From NCBI RefSeq assembly GCF_003970865.1, contig NZ_RXLZ01000039.1, forward strand, positions 1-51,018: 51,018 bases of DNA, given 5' to 3'. The notes under the pieces were generated by a model. It was not told the origin of the DNA, did not search any database, and worked only from the letters and a program-made list of their open reading frames with translations. Positions 41,779 to 50,888 of the stretch are shown here, in pieces; the stretch's first letter is position 1; each line of letters starts with the position of its first letter. Position numbers and translations under genes: made by a program. Source of the DNA: Stenotrophomonas maltophilia. GTDB lineage: Bacteria; Pseudomonadota; Gammaproteobacteria; Xanthomonadales; Xanthomonadaceae.

Positions 41779-44700
41779 ATGCACAGCGAACTGCCCGGCT
41801 ACGCCGAACTGCACTGCCTGTCGGCCTTCAGTTTCCAGCGCGGTGCTTCGATCGCCGAAGAGTTGTTCGCGCGCGCCGCCGGCCAAGGCTATCGCGCGTT
41901 GGCGATCACCGACGAATGCTCGCTGGCCGGCATCGTGCGTGCCTGGCAGGCGGCGAAGACGCATGGCGTGGCGCTGATCGTCGGCGCCGAATTCCAGATC
42001 GAGGACGGACCCAAGCTGGCCCTGCTGTGCACCGACCAGGCCGCCTATGCAGGGCTCTGCCAGTTGATCACCACCTGCCGGCGGCGCGCGGCCAAGGGCG
42101 AGTACCGCTGCCTGCGCGAGGACCTGCTCGGCCTGCCCGACGGCCTGCTGTGCCTGTGGCTGGACCGGCAACCGGCCGCCACCGACCTGGAACTGCTGCG
42201 CGCCGGCTTCGATGATCGGCTGTGGCTGGCAGTGGAACTGCACCACGAACACGACGACGTACGCCGCCTGCAGCAGCTGCAGGCCTTCGGCGAACGCCAC
42301 CGCCTGCCGCTGGTCGCCAGTGGCGATGTGCACATGCACGTGCGACGCCGCCGCGCCCTGCAGGACACGCTGACTGCGATCCGCCACCGCTGCAGCGTGG
42401 CCGAAGCCGGCTGGCGCCTGTTCCCCAACGGTGAGCGCCACCTGCGCCCGCGTACCGCGCTGGCCCAGCTCTATCCGCCGGCCCTGCTGGCCGAGACCCT
42501 GCGCATCGCCGAGCGCTGCCACTTCACCCTGGAGCAGCTGCAGTACACCTATCCGCGCGAGCTGGTGCCGGAGGGCCACGATCCGGACAGCTGGCTGCGC
42601 GTGCTGGTCGAGCGCGGCATCCCGTGGCGCTGGAAAGGCGGCATCGAACCAGCGCAACGCACGCAGATCGAGCACGAACTGGCGTTGATCAGGCAGAAGA
42701 ACTACGCCTCCTACTTCCTCACCGTGCAGGACATCGTGCGCTTCGCACGCAGCCAGGACATCCTCTGCCAGGGCCGTGGCTCGGCGGCCAATTCCGCGGT
42801 GTGCTTCGTGCTGGGCGTGACCGAGATCGACCCGGCGCGCAGCAACCTGCTGTTCGAGCGCTTCATCTCCGCCGAGCGCGACGAACCACCGGATATCGAC
42901 ATCGACTTCGAACACGAGCGCCGCGAGGAAGTGCTGCAGTACGTGTTCAAGCGCTATGGCCGCGAACGCGCCGCACTGACTGCGGTGGCAATCAGCTACC
43001 GCGGCCGCAGCGCGATCCGCGATGTGGCCCGTGCACTCGGCCTGCCGATGGACCAGGTCAACGAACTGGGCGCGGCAATGGACCACTGGGGCGGCCACGT
43101 ACCACTGCCAGAGACACTGCGCGAGCGCGGCTTCGATCCGGAAACACCGCTGATGCGGCGGCTGCTGGCGTTGACCGCCGAGCTGATCGACTTCCCGCGC
43201 CACCTGTCGCAGCACCCGGGCGGCTTCGTGATTTCCGAGCACCCGCTGTCGACCCTGGTGCCGGTGGAAAACGCGGCGATGGCCGATCGCACCGTCATCC
43301 AATGGGACAAGGACGATCTGGATGCCACCGGCCTGATGAAGGTCGACTGCCTGGCGCTGGGCATGCTCACCGCCATCCGCAAGTGCCTGGCAATGCTGCA
43401 GCAACATGGCCTGCACAGCGGGCGCATGGATGCGATCCCCGACGAGGACACCCCGACCTACGACATGATCTGCGCCGCCGACACCATCGGCGTGTTCCAG
43501 ATCGAGTCGCGCGCGCAGATGGCGATGCTGCCACGCCTGCAGCCACGCGAGTTCTATGACCTGGTGATCGAAGTCGCGATCGTGCGCCCCGGACCGATCC
43601 AGGGTGACATGGTCCATCCTTACCTTGAGCGGCGGCGGATCCTGCGTGAACAGGGACCGGACGCGTTGAACGACCCGGACAACCCGCTCTACCCGCCACA
43701 GCTGAAGCGCGTGTTCGCGCGCACCCTCGGCGTGCCACTGTTCCAGGAACAGGTCATGCAGTTGGCGGTGGAAGCGGCCGGCTACACCCCGGGCCAGGCC
43801 GATGCCCTGCGCCGCTCGATGGCGGCGTGGAAACGCCGTGGCGGCCTGGAGCCGCACCGCGAGAAGCTGCTGTCCGGCATGCTGAGAAACAACTTCAGCC
43901 GCGAATACGGCGAGCACCTGTTCGAGCAGATCAAGGGATTCGGCGATTACGGCTTCCCGGAAAGCCATGCTGCCAGTTTCGCCCTGCTGACCTATGCCAG
44001 CTGCTGGCTGAAGTGCCATCACCCGGCCGCGTTCACCGCCAGCCTGATCAACAGCCAGCCACTGGGCTTCTACAGCCCCGACCAGCTCCTTCAGGACGCG
44101 CGCCGGCATGGCATCCGCGTGCTGCCGGTGGACGTGCGCCACAGTGACTGGGACTGCACCCTGGATTTCAGCAAGGGCGCGGCCGCGATCCGGCTCGGCC
44201 TGCGTCTGGTCGATGGCTGCAACGAGCCCGCCGTGCAGGCCATCATGCGCGAACGTGCGCGGCGCCCGTTCGACGATGTGGGCGACCTGTGCCAGCGCAC
44301 CGCACTGGACCGCCGCCAGCAGGGCCTGCTGGCCGATGCCGGTGCACTGCGTGGGCTCAGCGGCCATCGCCATCGTGCACGCTGGGATATCTCCGGTGTG
44401 GAAAACCGGCTGCCACTGTTCGACCAGGCCCGTGCCACCGCCGAAGCCCGCGTGCCGTTGCCCCTGCCCAGCGCCTGGGAAGACATGCAGGCCGACTACC
44501 GCAGCACCGGCACCACCCTCGGCCGGCACCCGATCTCGTTCCTGCGTGCGCAACTGCGCAGTCGCGGTTGCCTGGATGCCGCACAGCTGGCAGACCACGG
44601 CCATGGCCGACGCGTACGCATCGCCGGCCTGGTACGCATGCGCCAGCGCCCGCAGACCGCCAGTGGCGTCACCTTCCTTACCCTGGAAGACGAGACCGGC

Positions 44701-44889
44701 ATGGTCAACGCCGTGGTCTGGCGGCACCTGGCCGATCGCCAGCACCGGGTGCTGGTCGATACCCAGCTGATGCAGATCGATGGCCGCCTGGAACGCGTCG
44801 ATGGCGTGCAGCACGTCATCGTGCAGCGCATGCACTGCCTGGATGAACTGCTGCAGGGACTGCGCAGCCACAGCCGCGATTTCCACTGA
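41779..44889 (+). CDS. dnaE2: error-prone DNA polymerase III alpha DnaE2
   Basis: This 1036-residue C-family polymerase copies damaged templates. In order: PHP domain ([15 protein letters not shown]...[16 protein letters not shown]), palm with [15 protein letters not shown] (two catalytic Asp) and the third Asp in [10 protein letters not shown], fingers ([27 protein letters not shown]), helix-hairpin-helix, and a C-terminal OB fold ([36 protein letters not shown]). It is 6 bases after imuB and ends the cassette. Length is normal for DnaE2. Confidence 0.97.
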   Translation: MHSELPGYAELHCLSAFSFQRGASIAEELFARAAGQGYRALAITDECSLAGIVRAWQAAKTHGVALIVGAEFQIEDGPKLALLCTDQAAYAGLCQLITTCRRRAAKGEYRCLREDLLGLPDGLLCLWLDRQPAATDLELLRAGFDDRLWLAVELHHEHDDVRRLQQLQAFGERHRLPLVASGDVHMHVRRRRALQDTLTAIRHRCSVAEAGWRLFPNGERHLRPRTALAQLYPPALLAETLRIAERCHFTLEQLQYTYPRELVPEGHDPDSWLRVLVERGIPWRWKGGIEPAQRTQIEHELALIRQKNYASYFLTVQDIVRFARSQDILCQGRGSAANSAVCFVLGVTEIDPARSNLLFERFISAERDEPPDIDIDFEHERREEVLQYVFKRYGRERAALTAVAISYRGRSAIRDVARALGLPMDQVNELGAAMDHWGGHVPLPETLRERGFDPETPLMRRLLALTAELIDFPRHLSQHPGGFVISEHPLSTLVPVENAAMADRTVIQWDKDDLDATGLMKVDCLALGMLTAIRKCLAMLQQHGLHSGRMDAIPDEDTPTYDMICAADTIGVFQIESRAQMAMLPRLQPREFYDLVIEVAIVRPGPIQGDMVHPYLERRRILREQGPDALNDPDNPLYPPQLKRVFARTLGVPLFQEQVMQLAVEAAGYTPGQADALRRSMAAWKRRGGLEPHREKLLSGMLRNNFSREYGEHLFEQIKGFGDYGFPESHAASFALLTYASCWLKCHHPAAFTASLINSQPLGFYSPDQLLQDARRHGIRVLPVDVRHSDWDCTLDFSKGAAAIRLGLRLVDGCNEPAVQAIMRERARRPFDDVGDLCQRTALDRRQQGLLADAGALRGLSGHRHRARWDISGVENRLPLFDQARATAEARVPLPLPSAWEDMQADYRSTGTTLGRHPISFLRAQLRSRGCLDAAQLADHGHGRRVRIAGLVRMRQRPQTASGVTFLTLEDETGMVNAVVWRHLADRQHRVLVDTQLMQIDGRLERVDGVQHVIVQRMHCLDELLQGLRSHSRDFH

Positions 44890-44970
44890 CGATACACAAC
44901 GTCACACAACGAACTGGCCATTGCCGGTCCGCATCCGCTATCGTCGGCACATCCAAGGAAGGACGACCCG

Positions 44971-45477
44971 ATGCCCCGCGCGCTGCTGCTGACCACCCTG
45001 GTGGTCTCGACCCTCGCCCTGCTTGTTTCCGGCTGGACCGCCTGGAGCCTGCATCGCAGCCAATCGCCACAACGCATCATCGAGGCACGCGGGCTGGTCA
45101 TCCACGATGCAAGCGGCCAGCCGCGGGTGATCCTCGGCGCACCGGTTCCCGATCCGCTCAGCCAGGGCCGCCCCCAGGGGCCGCGTGCCACCGCCCTGTC
45201 CGGCCTGATCCTGCTCGGCCCGGATGGCACCGAACGCGGCGGTTACGCTACCAGCGACCGTGGTGGCGAAGCCCTGCTCACCCTCGACGATGCCACCGGC
45301 ACCACCGAAGTATTCAAGGTCGTCGCCAACCCGGACCGCGGCGCCAGCCTGATGGTCAAGCACCAGAACAACACCGGCGCCATGCTCACCTCCTGGCAGG
45401 GCAAGCCGGAGCTGATGTTCGTCGATGACAGCGGCCAGTCCTACTACGTGCGCCCCGGCGCCAACGCCGCGCCCTGA
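44971..45477 (+). CDS. membrane-anchored periplasmic protein, unknown function
   Basis: This 168-residue protein has one N-terminal transmembrane anchor (LLLTTLVVSTLALLVSGWTAW) and a periplasmic part of short beta repeats: RGLVIHDASGQPRVILGAPV, SGLILLGPDGTERGGYATSD, ALLTLDDATGTTEVFKVVANPD, LMVKHQNNTGAMLTSWQGKPEL. The repeated D-x-x-G turn pattern suggests a small beta-helix or beta-roll. An AAGGAAGG ribosome site precedes the ATG. It lies behind the SOS cassette but is probably separate. Function unknown. Confidence 0.75.
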   Translation: MPRALLLTTLVVSTLALLVSGWTAWSLHRSQSPQRIIEARGLVIHDASGQPRVILGAPVPDPLSQGRPQGPRATALSGLILLGPDGTERGGYATSDRGGEALLTLDDATGTTEVFKVVANPDRGASLMVKHQNNTGAMLTSWQGKPELMFVDDSGQSYYVRPGANAAP

Positions 45478-45486
45478 TCTGCTTCT

Positions 45487-45583
45487 GTAGCGTCGAGCCG
45501 TGCTCGACTGCCTCTACCAACAGCAGCCGAGCATGGCTCGGTTCTACAAAGACGAAGCAAAGTCGAGCATGGCTCGACGCTAC
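45487..45583. repeat. three GTAG-type hairpins (GTAGCGTCGAGC subfamily)
   Basis: GTAGCGTCGAGC-CG-TGCTCGAC (45487-45508), CCGAGCATGGCTCGG (45527-45541) and an inverted GTCGAGC copy ending GCTAC (45562-45583) lie in a row between convergent genes. The last one supplies the mocR stop codon at 45580-45582. Confidence 0.8.
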
Positions 45584-46866
45584 AGACCGCACACCGCCGT
45601 CAGGTCATCCGCCAGCTGCCGCAGCTGCGCCGTCCCCAGCGCCGCGCAGGTGATGCGCAGGCCATGCCCCGGCGCCGCCACCGCGAACACTTCACCAGCG
45701 CGCACATGCCACCCGCGCGAAGCCAGCGCCAGCACCTGCGGATGGCTGTCGGCCTGCAACGGCAGCCACAGGTTCAATCCTTCCATCGGCAGCGGCGTCA
45801 GCATGCCACGCGCGCGCAGCAGCTCCTGCAGCGACTGCAGGCGCTGCTGATAACGCTCACCTGCCGAGGCGATCTTAGCCCGCTGCATTGCCGACGCCAG
45901 CACCGAGGTCGCCGCATCCTGCAGCAGGTGGCTGACCCAGCCGGTGCCGGACGCCAATCGCAGCCGCAACCGCATCGCGGTTTCTTCATCGCAGGCCAGC
46001 CAGGCCAGCCGCAGGTCCGGGCCAAGCGGTTTGGACAACGAGCGCAGCAGCGCCCAGCGACGACCATCCAGCGGCAGCACCGAGTGATAGCCCTGCTGCG
46101 AGAGCAGCGCATAGTGATCGTCGATCAACACTGCCACCTGCGGGTAGGCCGCCAGCAACTGCCGCAACGCCCGCGCCCGCTTCGCATCCAGACTGGCCCC
46201 GGTCGGGTTGTGCGCCCGCGGCGTCAGCAACACCGCACGTGCGCCGGCCTCCAGTGCCTGCCGCAGCGACTCGACCTGCATGCCATGTGCATCCACCGCC
46301 ACCGGCAACGGCACGTGACCCACAGCGTTGAGCACATTGAGGCTGCCGAGGAAGCACGGATCCTCCACCGCGATGCGATCCCCCGGCAGCAGCCACGCCG
46401 CCAGCAGGCGTTCAATGCCATCGACCGCGCCATGGGTCAGCTCCAGCGCATAGCCCTCCGGGCAGTCCGCATCCAGCGAGGCGCGCGCCAGCGCCTGCAA
46501 CCTCGGATCGACCGTACCCACGCCATACAACCGTGGTGCGGCCGGGGCCAGGCGCAGGTTCGGCAGCAGGCGCGGATCCGGATTGCCACCGGCAAGGTCC
46601 TGCAGGGCCAGCCCGGGCGTACTGCCTTCGCGCGCCAGCGGCGGCGGCAGGCCACGCACCACCGTGCCGCGGCGACCCGCCGTGCTGGCCAGGCCCGCCG
46701 CATCCAGGCGCTTGTAGGCAGCGGCCACGGTGTTGCGGTTCACTCCCAGCTGCTCGGCCAGTTCACGCACCGGCGGCAGCACGCTGCCGGCCGGCAGGCG
46801 GCCCTTGCCGATGCCGTCGCGGATGCTGTCGAAGATCGACTCGGCGCTGTGCCCGGTGATTTTCAT
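45580..46866 (-). CDS. MocR/PtsJ-like GntR-aminotransferase regulator
   Basis: This PLP-dependent transcriptional regulator has 428 residues. An N-terminal GntR winged HTH (residues 1-70: IFDSIRDGIGKGRLPAGSVLPPVRELAEQLGVNRNTVAAAYKRL) is fused to a fold-type I aminotransferase domain (LLTPRAHNPTGASLD, LIDDHYALL, and the PLP Lys in LLRSLSKPLGPDLRLAWLA). Its N-terminus resembles PtsJ, the MocR linked to pyridoxal kinase control in Salmonella. It diverges from yggS, a PLP-homeostasis gene, and the shared region contains two direct repeats. It is likely to sense PLP and to control both itself and that operon. Confidence 0.87.
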   Translation of the reverse strand: MKITGHSAESIFDSIRDGIGKGRLPAGSVLPPVRELAEQLGVNRNTVAAAYKRLDAAGLASTAGRRGTVVRGLPPPLAREGSTPGLALQDLAGGNPDPRLLPNLRLAPAAPRLYGVGTVDPRLQALARASLDADCPEGYALELTHGAVDGIERLLAAWLLPGDRIAVEDPCFLGSLNVLNAVGHVPLPVAVDAHGMQVESLRQALEAGARAVLLTPRAHNPTGASLDAKRARALRQLLAAYPQVAVLIDDHYALLSQQGYHSVLPLDGRRWALLRSLSKPLGPDLRLAWLACDEETAMRLRLRLASGTGWVSHLLQDAATSVLASAMQRAKIASAGERYQQRLQSLQELLRARGMLTPLPMEGLNLWLPLQADSHPQVLALASRGWHVRAGEVFAVAAPGHGLRITCAALGTAQLRQLADDLTAVCGL

Positions 46867-46867
46867 T

Positions 46868-46902
46868 TTGTCCTATGCCAAAATATCTCTTGTCCTGTGC
46901 CA
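46868..46902. promoter_or_regulatory. MocR direct-repeat operator
   Basis: TTGTCCTATGCCA (46868-46880) and TTGTCCTGTGCCA (46890-46902) differ at one base and are spaced 22 bases apart, about two helical turns. They lie between the divergent mocR and yggS starts. Direct repeats on one DNA face are the known mode of MocR binding. Confidence 0.75.
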
Positions 46903-46942
46903 GTGTATCCCACCCTGGCCGCCCTGCATTGGAGGTGCCCGC

Positions 46943-47716
46943 ATGCCCCTTGCCGCTGCCGACTGGCCCATCGCCCAGTCCGTTGAACAGATCGCCGCCA
47001 ACCTGGTCACGGTGCGCCAACGCATCGCCGATGCCTGCGCCCGCGTCGGCCGGGATCCGGCCAGCGTGCGCCTGCTGCCGGTCAGCAAGACCGTCGATGA
47101 CGCTCGCATCCGCATGGCGGTGGCCGCAGGCTGCCACGAACTGGGCGAGAACAAGGTGCAGGAGGCACAACGCAAGGCCGAAACGATGGCCGACCTGGGC
47201 GTGCACTGGTCGGTGATCGGTCATCTGCAGACCAACAAGGCGCGCTACGTGGCGCGCTTTGCCAGCGAGTTCCAGGCACTGGACAGCCTGCGCGTAGCCG
47301 AGGCCCTGCAGCAGCGCCTGCAACTGGAAGAGCGCACGCTGGATGTGTTCGTGCAGGTCAACACCTCGGCCGAACCGAGCAAGTACGGGCTGGAACCCGA
47401 TGCGGTCGAGGCCTTCGTGCAGCAGCTGCCGGCGTTCGATCGCCTGCGCGTGCGCGGCCTGATGACCCTGGCCATCTTCACCCCCGACGTCGAGCGCGTG
47501 CGCGCCTGCTTCGTGCGCCTGCGCGAACTGCGCGACCAGCTGCAACGCACCGCCCCGCCCGGCCTGGACCTGTCGCAGCTGTCGATGGGCATGTCCGGTG
47601 ATTTCGAAGTGGCCATCGAGGAAGGTGCCACCGTGGTCCGCGTCGGCCAGGCCATTTTCGGCGCCCGCGCCACCCCGGACAGCTTCTACTGGCCGAACAG
47701 CGGAGCCCCGGCATGA
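46943..47716 (+). CDS. yggS: PLP-homeostasis protein YggS/PLPBP
   Basis: This 257-residue PLP-binding protein has the alanine-racemase N-terminal TIM barrel and no known catalytic activity. It keeps free PLP and related metabolites in balance. The PLP Lys is in SVRLLPVSKTV, with ELGENKVQEA, WSVIGHLQTNKAR and the phosphate-binding LSMGMSGDFEVAIEEGATVVRVGQAIFGAR. GGAGG lies 7 bases before the ATG at 46943; the longer frame upstream is antisense to mocR. Its stop overlaps the amidotransferase ATG by four bases. Confidence 0.95.
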   Translation: MPLAAADWPIAQSVEQIAANLVTVRQRIADACARVGRDPASVRLLPVSKTVDDARIRMAVAAGCHELGENKVQEAQRKAETMADLGVHWSVIGHLQTNKARYVARFASEFQALDSLRVAEALQQRLQLEERTLDVFVQVNTSAEPSKYGLEPDAVEAFVQQLPAFDRLRVRGLMTLAIFTPDVERVRACFVRLRELRDQLQRTAPPGLDLSQLSMGMSGDFEVAIEEGATVVRVGQAIFGARATPDSFYWPNSGAPA

Positions 47717-48414
47717 AGCACGCGGTTGTCCTGCAACACGTTGGCTTTGAAGACCTCGGCACCCTGCAGCCACTGCTGTTGGCGCAAGGCTGGCAGCTGC
47801 AGCTGCTGCAGGCCGGCGTCGATGTGCTCGATGACGGCGAAACCGCCGACCTGCTGATCGTGCTGGGCGGTCCCATCAGTGTCAATGACACAGGGACCTA
47901 TCCCTTCGTCAACGACAGCATTGCCCTGCTGCAGCGCCGGCTGCAGCGGCAGCGGCCGACCCTGGGCATCTGCCTGGGTGCACAGCTGATGGCGCGGGCA
48001 CTCGGTGCCAGTGTCGCTCCCAGTGGTGGCAAGGAAATCGGCTTTGCGCCACTGCTGCTGACCGATGAAGGCCAGCGTTCTCCGCTGCAGTCCCTGCAGG
48101 GCATTCCGGTACTGCATTGGCATGGTGAGGCGTTCGAACTTCCGGCCGGTGCACGCCGCCTGGCCAGTACGCCGGCCTGCCGTCACCAGGCGTTCGCCAT
48201 CGGCAGCCACGCACTGGCCCTGCAATGCCACCCGGAACTGGATGCCCGCCAGTTCGAGCGCTGGCTGATCGGCCACACGCTGGAGCTGGCCCAGGCCGGC
48301 ATCGATCCCAACGACCTGCGCGCGCAGGCGCGTCGCTATGGCGCACCACTGGCTGCGGCCGCCACCGCGATGTTCGACCATTGGCTGCAGGACCTCCCGG
48401 AGACACCGCGATGA
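47713..48414 (+). CDS. class I glutamine amidotransferase (GATase1)
   Basis: This 233-residue cytoplasmic enzyme has the triad of class I amidotransferases: Cys 87 in LGICLGAQL, His 173 and Glu 175 in LQCHPEL. It resembles the free-standing GuaA-like group whose acceptor is unknown. The ATG at 47713 overlaps the yggS stop and its own stop overlaps the next gene's ATG by four bases (ATGA), so all three are translationally coupled. A role with PLP or amine metabolism is likely from context. Confidence 0.87.
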   Translation: MKHAVVLQHVGFEDLGTLQPLLLAQGWQLQLLQAGVDVLDDGETADLLIVLGGPISVNDTGTYPFVNDSIALLQRRLQRQRPTLGICLGAQLMARALGASVAPSGGKEIGFAPLLLTDEGQRSPLQSLQGIPVLHWHGEAFELPAGARRLASTPACRHQAFAIGSHALALQCHPELDARQFERWLIGHTLELAQAGIDPNDLRAQARRYGAPLAAAATAMFDHWLQDLPETPR

Positions 48415-48635
48415 ACTACCGACTGCAGATCCACCGCGATGGCGCCCACTGGGGCCACTTCGACTGCAGCGGCCCCGATGCCCTGCAACGCATGGACGCC
48501 ATCGCCGCACAGCTGCCTGCCGATCAGGGCTTCCAGCTGAAACGGCAGAAAGGTGTCGGCGAAGAGCGCATCCTGTCCAGCAATGCCGATGGCCTGCGGG
48601 TACTGGCTTCGCAGATCCAGTACCGCGACATCTGA
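48411..48635 (+). CDS. 74-residue protein coupled to the amidotransferase
   Basis: This small acidic/basic mixed cytoplasmic protein (MNYRLQIHRDGAHWGHFDCSGPDAL...) has no recognisable domain. The chain of ATGA overlaps from yggS through the amidotransferase puts it in the same operon. A regular beta-alpha-beta pattern (YRLQIHRDG, DALQRMDAIAAQL, FQLKRQKGVGEERILSS) suggests a small folded domain. It might be a subunit or regulator of the amidotransferase. Confidence 0.75.
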   Translation: MNYRLQIHRDGAHWGHFDCSGPDALQRMDAIAAQLPADQGFQLKRQKGVGEERILSSNADGLRVLASQIQYRDI

Positions 48636-48642
48636 CCCGATG

Positions 48643-48696
48643 GTAGTGCCGGCCGCTGGCCGGCATCCGGATCTGCCGGCCAGCGGCCGGCACTAC
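48643..48696. repeat. GTAGTGCCGGCC hairpin pair
   Basis: Two inverted copies (48643-48665 and 48674-48696) only 8 bases apart form a REP pair at the 3' end of the yggS operon. Confidence 0.85.
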
Positions 48697-48728
48697 CCGA
48701 CGGCATTCCAGCATGCCAATCTTCCACC

Positions 48729-49235
48729 ATGCTGACCCTGCAACGCGGCAACCACCACGGACTGCTCATCGCCCCGCGCTGGCCCTCCACCCGCATCCAA
48801 CTGGAAGAAGAGGTACTGCAACGCCTGCTCGACGCGCAGGCAATGCTGCCTGCCGGGCTGCGCCTGCTGCTTACCCGTGGCTTCGAACCCAGCCACAGCC
48901 GCCTCGGTGGTTTCCGCCGCGCGGTGCGATGGCTCGGTATTGCAGTATTCCGCACCTGCTATCCACAGCGCCGCGATGAAATCGATGCCATCTTCGGTGC
49001 CAACGGCCACGACATCGATGGCCGTCATATCGATGTTTCACTGGTACTGCACGGCAAGCGGCTGCGGCTGCTGCCCCTGGGCGTGTTCACCCCACCGCGC
49101 TGGCAGGATCGTCGCGTCGCCCACCATGCCGAAGCGGTCGCGCGGGTGAAGCGCAGCCTGCAGCACTGCGGCTTCGAGCTGCATCACAACCCCACCGAAG
49201 CCCTGCAGATCCACTGCGACTATCGCCCGCGCTGA
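48729..49235 (+). CDS. protein of unknown function, VanX-like traces
   Basis: This 168-residue protein lacks a signal peptide. The segment NGHDIDGRHIDVSLVLHGKRLRLLPLGVFTPP resembles the M15 D-Ala-D-Ala dipeptidase core (SxHxxGxAxDLTL...G..L.MG..FD), and LRLLLTRGFEPSHSR resembles the preceding YDgYRP strand. The zinc His spacing does not match exactly, so activity cannot be claimed. It stands between the yggS operon and the fecI-like gene. Confidence 0.6.
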   Translation: MLTLQRGNHHGLLIAPRWPSTRIQLEEEVLQRLLDAQAMLPAGLRLLLTRGFEPSHSRLGGFRRAVRWLGIAVFRTCYPQRRDEIDAIFGANGHDIDGRHIDVSLVLHGKRLRLLPLGVFTPPRWQDRRVAHHAEAVARVKRSLQHCGFELHHNPTEALQIHCDYRPR

Positions 49236-49276
49236 CGCCGCGGTGGCCCATGCGTGCTGTGCCTCGCGCCATAGAT

Positions 49277-49295
49277 GCAAATGATTCTCTTTTGC
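49277..49295. promoter_or_regulatory. Fur-box-like site before the ECF sigma gene
   Basis: GCAAATGATTCTCTTTTGC agrees with the 19-base Fur consensus at 12 positions and is symmetric at its ends (GCAAA/TTTGC). It lies 64 bases before the sigma factor start, where a Fur-repressed iron-uptake regulator is expected. Confidence 0.7.
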
Positions 49296-49359
49296 TGTAA
49301 GGTGCAGCCGCTGCCCTTGCCGCCGCGGGCTGTTCCCTTTCCCAGTTGTCGCCCGCCCC

Positions 49360-49869
49360 GTGTCCACGCCTGTCGAACCGACGGATGTCGCGCAGCTGTG
49401 CGCGGCCCATTACCGGCCGCTGCACGCCCATGTCCGCCGCAAACTCCCGCAACGCAGCGACGCCGATGACGTCGTCCAGGAAACCTGGCTGCGTGTCGTC
49501 AAAGTCGCCGCCAGCGGCCTGCTGAGCAATGGCCGCGCCTATCTGTACCGCGTCGCCCACAACCTGATCGCGGATCACTACCGGCAGCGCCAGCGCCGTC
49601 GCGAAGAGGCACTGGATGACACGCAGTTGCAGGCCATCACCGATCCTGCACCACTGCCCGAGCAGCGACTGCTCGACGCCGAACAGCTGCGCCACCTCGA
49701 CGCGATCATCGCCGCGCTGCCACCGCGCTCGCGCCAGGTGTTCCTGCTGGCGCGGGTTGAACAATTGGCTCTGGCCGAGATCGGACGCCAGCTCGGCATC
49801 AGCCGGCAGACCGCGCACGGCCATCTGCTGCGCGCCCTCGTCGCCCTGCAGCAGGTGCCCGGCGCATGA
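49360..49869 (+). CDS. ECF sigma factor, FecI-like
   Basis: This 169-residue extracytoplasmic-function sigma-70 factor has region 2 (AHYRPLHAHVRRKLPQRSDADDVVQETWLRV) and region 4 (ALPPRSRQVFLLARVEQLALAEIGRQLGISRQTAHGHLLRALVAL). It starts with GTG at 49360. It is coupled by an ATGA overlap to the fecR-like gene. A Fur-box-like site lies upstream, so iron starvation should switch it on, leading to transcription of a TonB-dependent siderophore receptor. Confidence 0.92.
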   Translation: MSTPVEPTDVAQLCAAHYRPLHAHVRRKLPQRSDADDVVQETWLRVVKVAASGLLSNGRAYLYRVAHNLIADHYRQRQRRREEALDDTQLQAITDPAPLPEQRLLDAEQLRHLDAIIAALPPRSRQVFLLARVEQLALAEIGRQLGISRQTAHGHLLRALVALQQVPGA

Positions 49870-50792
49870 GCCAGGACGCGATCGCGCGCGAAGCCGCACG
49901 CTGGTGGCTGGACGGGCACGACGGTGACCGCGACGAGAACGCGTTCGACCAGTGGTACCAGGCCGACCCCCGCCATGCCGCGCAGTACCAGCATCTGCAG
50001 CACCTGTGGCAGGCAGGCGCGACGCTGCCCAGCCTGCAGCGGCAACAGCAGCGCAGGCAACGCCGTCGCCTGCGCGAAGCCGGCATTGCGGTTCTGTTGC
50101 TGTGCGCGCTGGGTCTCTACAGCCGCCATGCCTCGCCGCCCGTGGCGCAGGTACTGCGTACGGCCGCTGGCGAGATCCGCGAAGAAACCCTTCCGGATGG
50201 TTCGCATGTCCTGCTGTCACCCGGCAGCGAAGTGAAGGTGCGCATCGATGGGCAGCGCCGCCAGCTCCAGCTGCAGCGCGGCCAGGCCTGGTTCCAGGTC
50301 GCTGCCGATGCCGACCGGCCCTTCCAGGTGCATACCCCACAGGGCACCGTCACTGCACTGGGGACCGCATTCGATCTTGCCGTGCAGGGCAACAGCAGCG
50401 TGGTCACCGTTACCGAGCATCGCGTGCGCGTGGACAGCGGCAACGTCAGCATGCTGGCCGACGACGGCGAGCAGCTGCGCTTCGATGGGCAGGCAACAGC
50501 CCATGCAACAACCGCCGCCCCCGGAACACTGGCCTGGCGCGAGCGGCGCCTGCACTGGGTGTCGGCCCCGCTGGCCGACGTCACGCAGGGCCTGGACCGC
50601 TGGCACGGCGGGCACACGTGGGTCGTCGGCGAGCAGCTGCGCCAGCAGCCGGTCACCCTGCTTGGCAGTGCCGACGGCGCAGCCAGCAACCGCGACCAGT
50701 TGGCCACTCAGTTGCAGGTACGCGTGCTGCGCCTCGGCGCGGGCATACAGGTGTGGCTGCCGCCACGCAGGGAACAGCGTGATGGACCCTGA
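49866..50792 (+). CDS. FecR-like anti-sigma / sigma regulator
   Basis: This 308-residue inner-membrane regulator has an N-terminal cytoplasmic DUF4880 region (EAARWWLDGHDGDRDENAFDQWYQADPRHAAQYQHLQHLW), one transmembrane helix at about residues 72-85 (AGIAVLLLCALGLY), and a periplasmic FecR domain (EIREETLPDGSHVLLSPGSEVKVRIDG...GTAFDLAVQGNSSVVTVTEHRVRVDSG). It transmits the signal of a loaded TonB receptor to the sigma factor. It normally precedes a TonB receptor gene; here only a fragment follows. Confidence 0.92.
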   Translation: MSQDAIAREAARWWLDGHDGDRDENAFDQWYQADPRHAAQYQHLQHLWQAGATLPSLQRQQQRRQRRRLREAGIAVLLLCALGLYSRHASPPVAQVLRTAAGEIREETLPDGSHVLLSPGSEVKVRIDGQRRQLQLQRGQAWFQVAADADRPFQVHTPQGTVTALGTAFDLAVQGNSSVVTVTEHRVRVDSGNVSMLADDGEQLRFDGQATAHATTAAPGTLAWRERRLHWVSAPLADVTQGLDRWHGGHTWVVGEQLRQQPVTLLGSADGAASNRDQLATQLQVRVLRLGAGIQVWLPPRREQRDGP

Positions 50793-50888
50793 CATCCGGC
50801 CTGCGGCTGCGTCTACCCAGGATGACGACGCTCTGCGTCAGCCCCTGGCTGTCTCGTTTCCAACTCTCCGAGCCCACGGACCGACCTC

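Noticed and set aside
41026..44886. 1286-codon open frame antisense to dnaE2
   Set aside because: It lies opposite dnaE2 and the end of imuB, whose catalytic motifs are clear; the antisense product resembles nothing.
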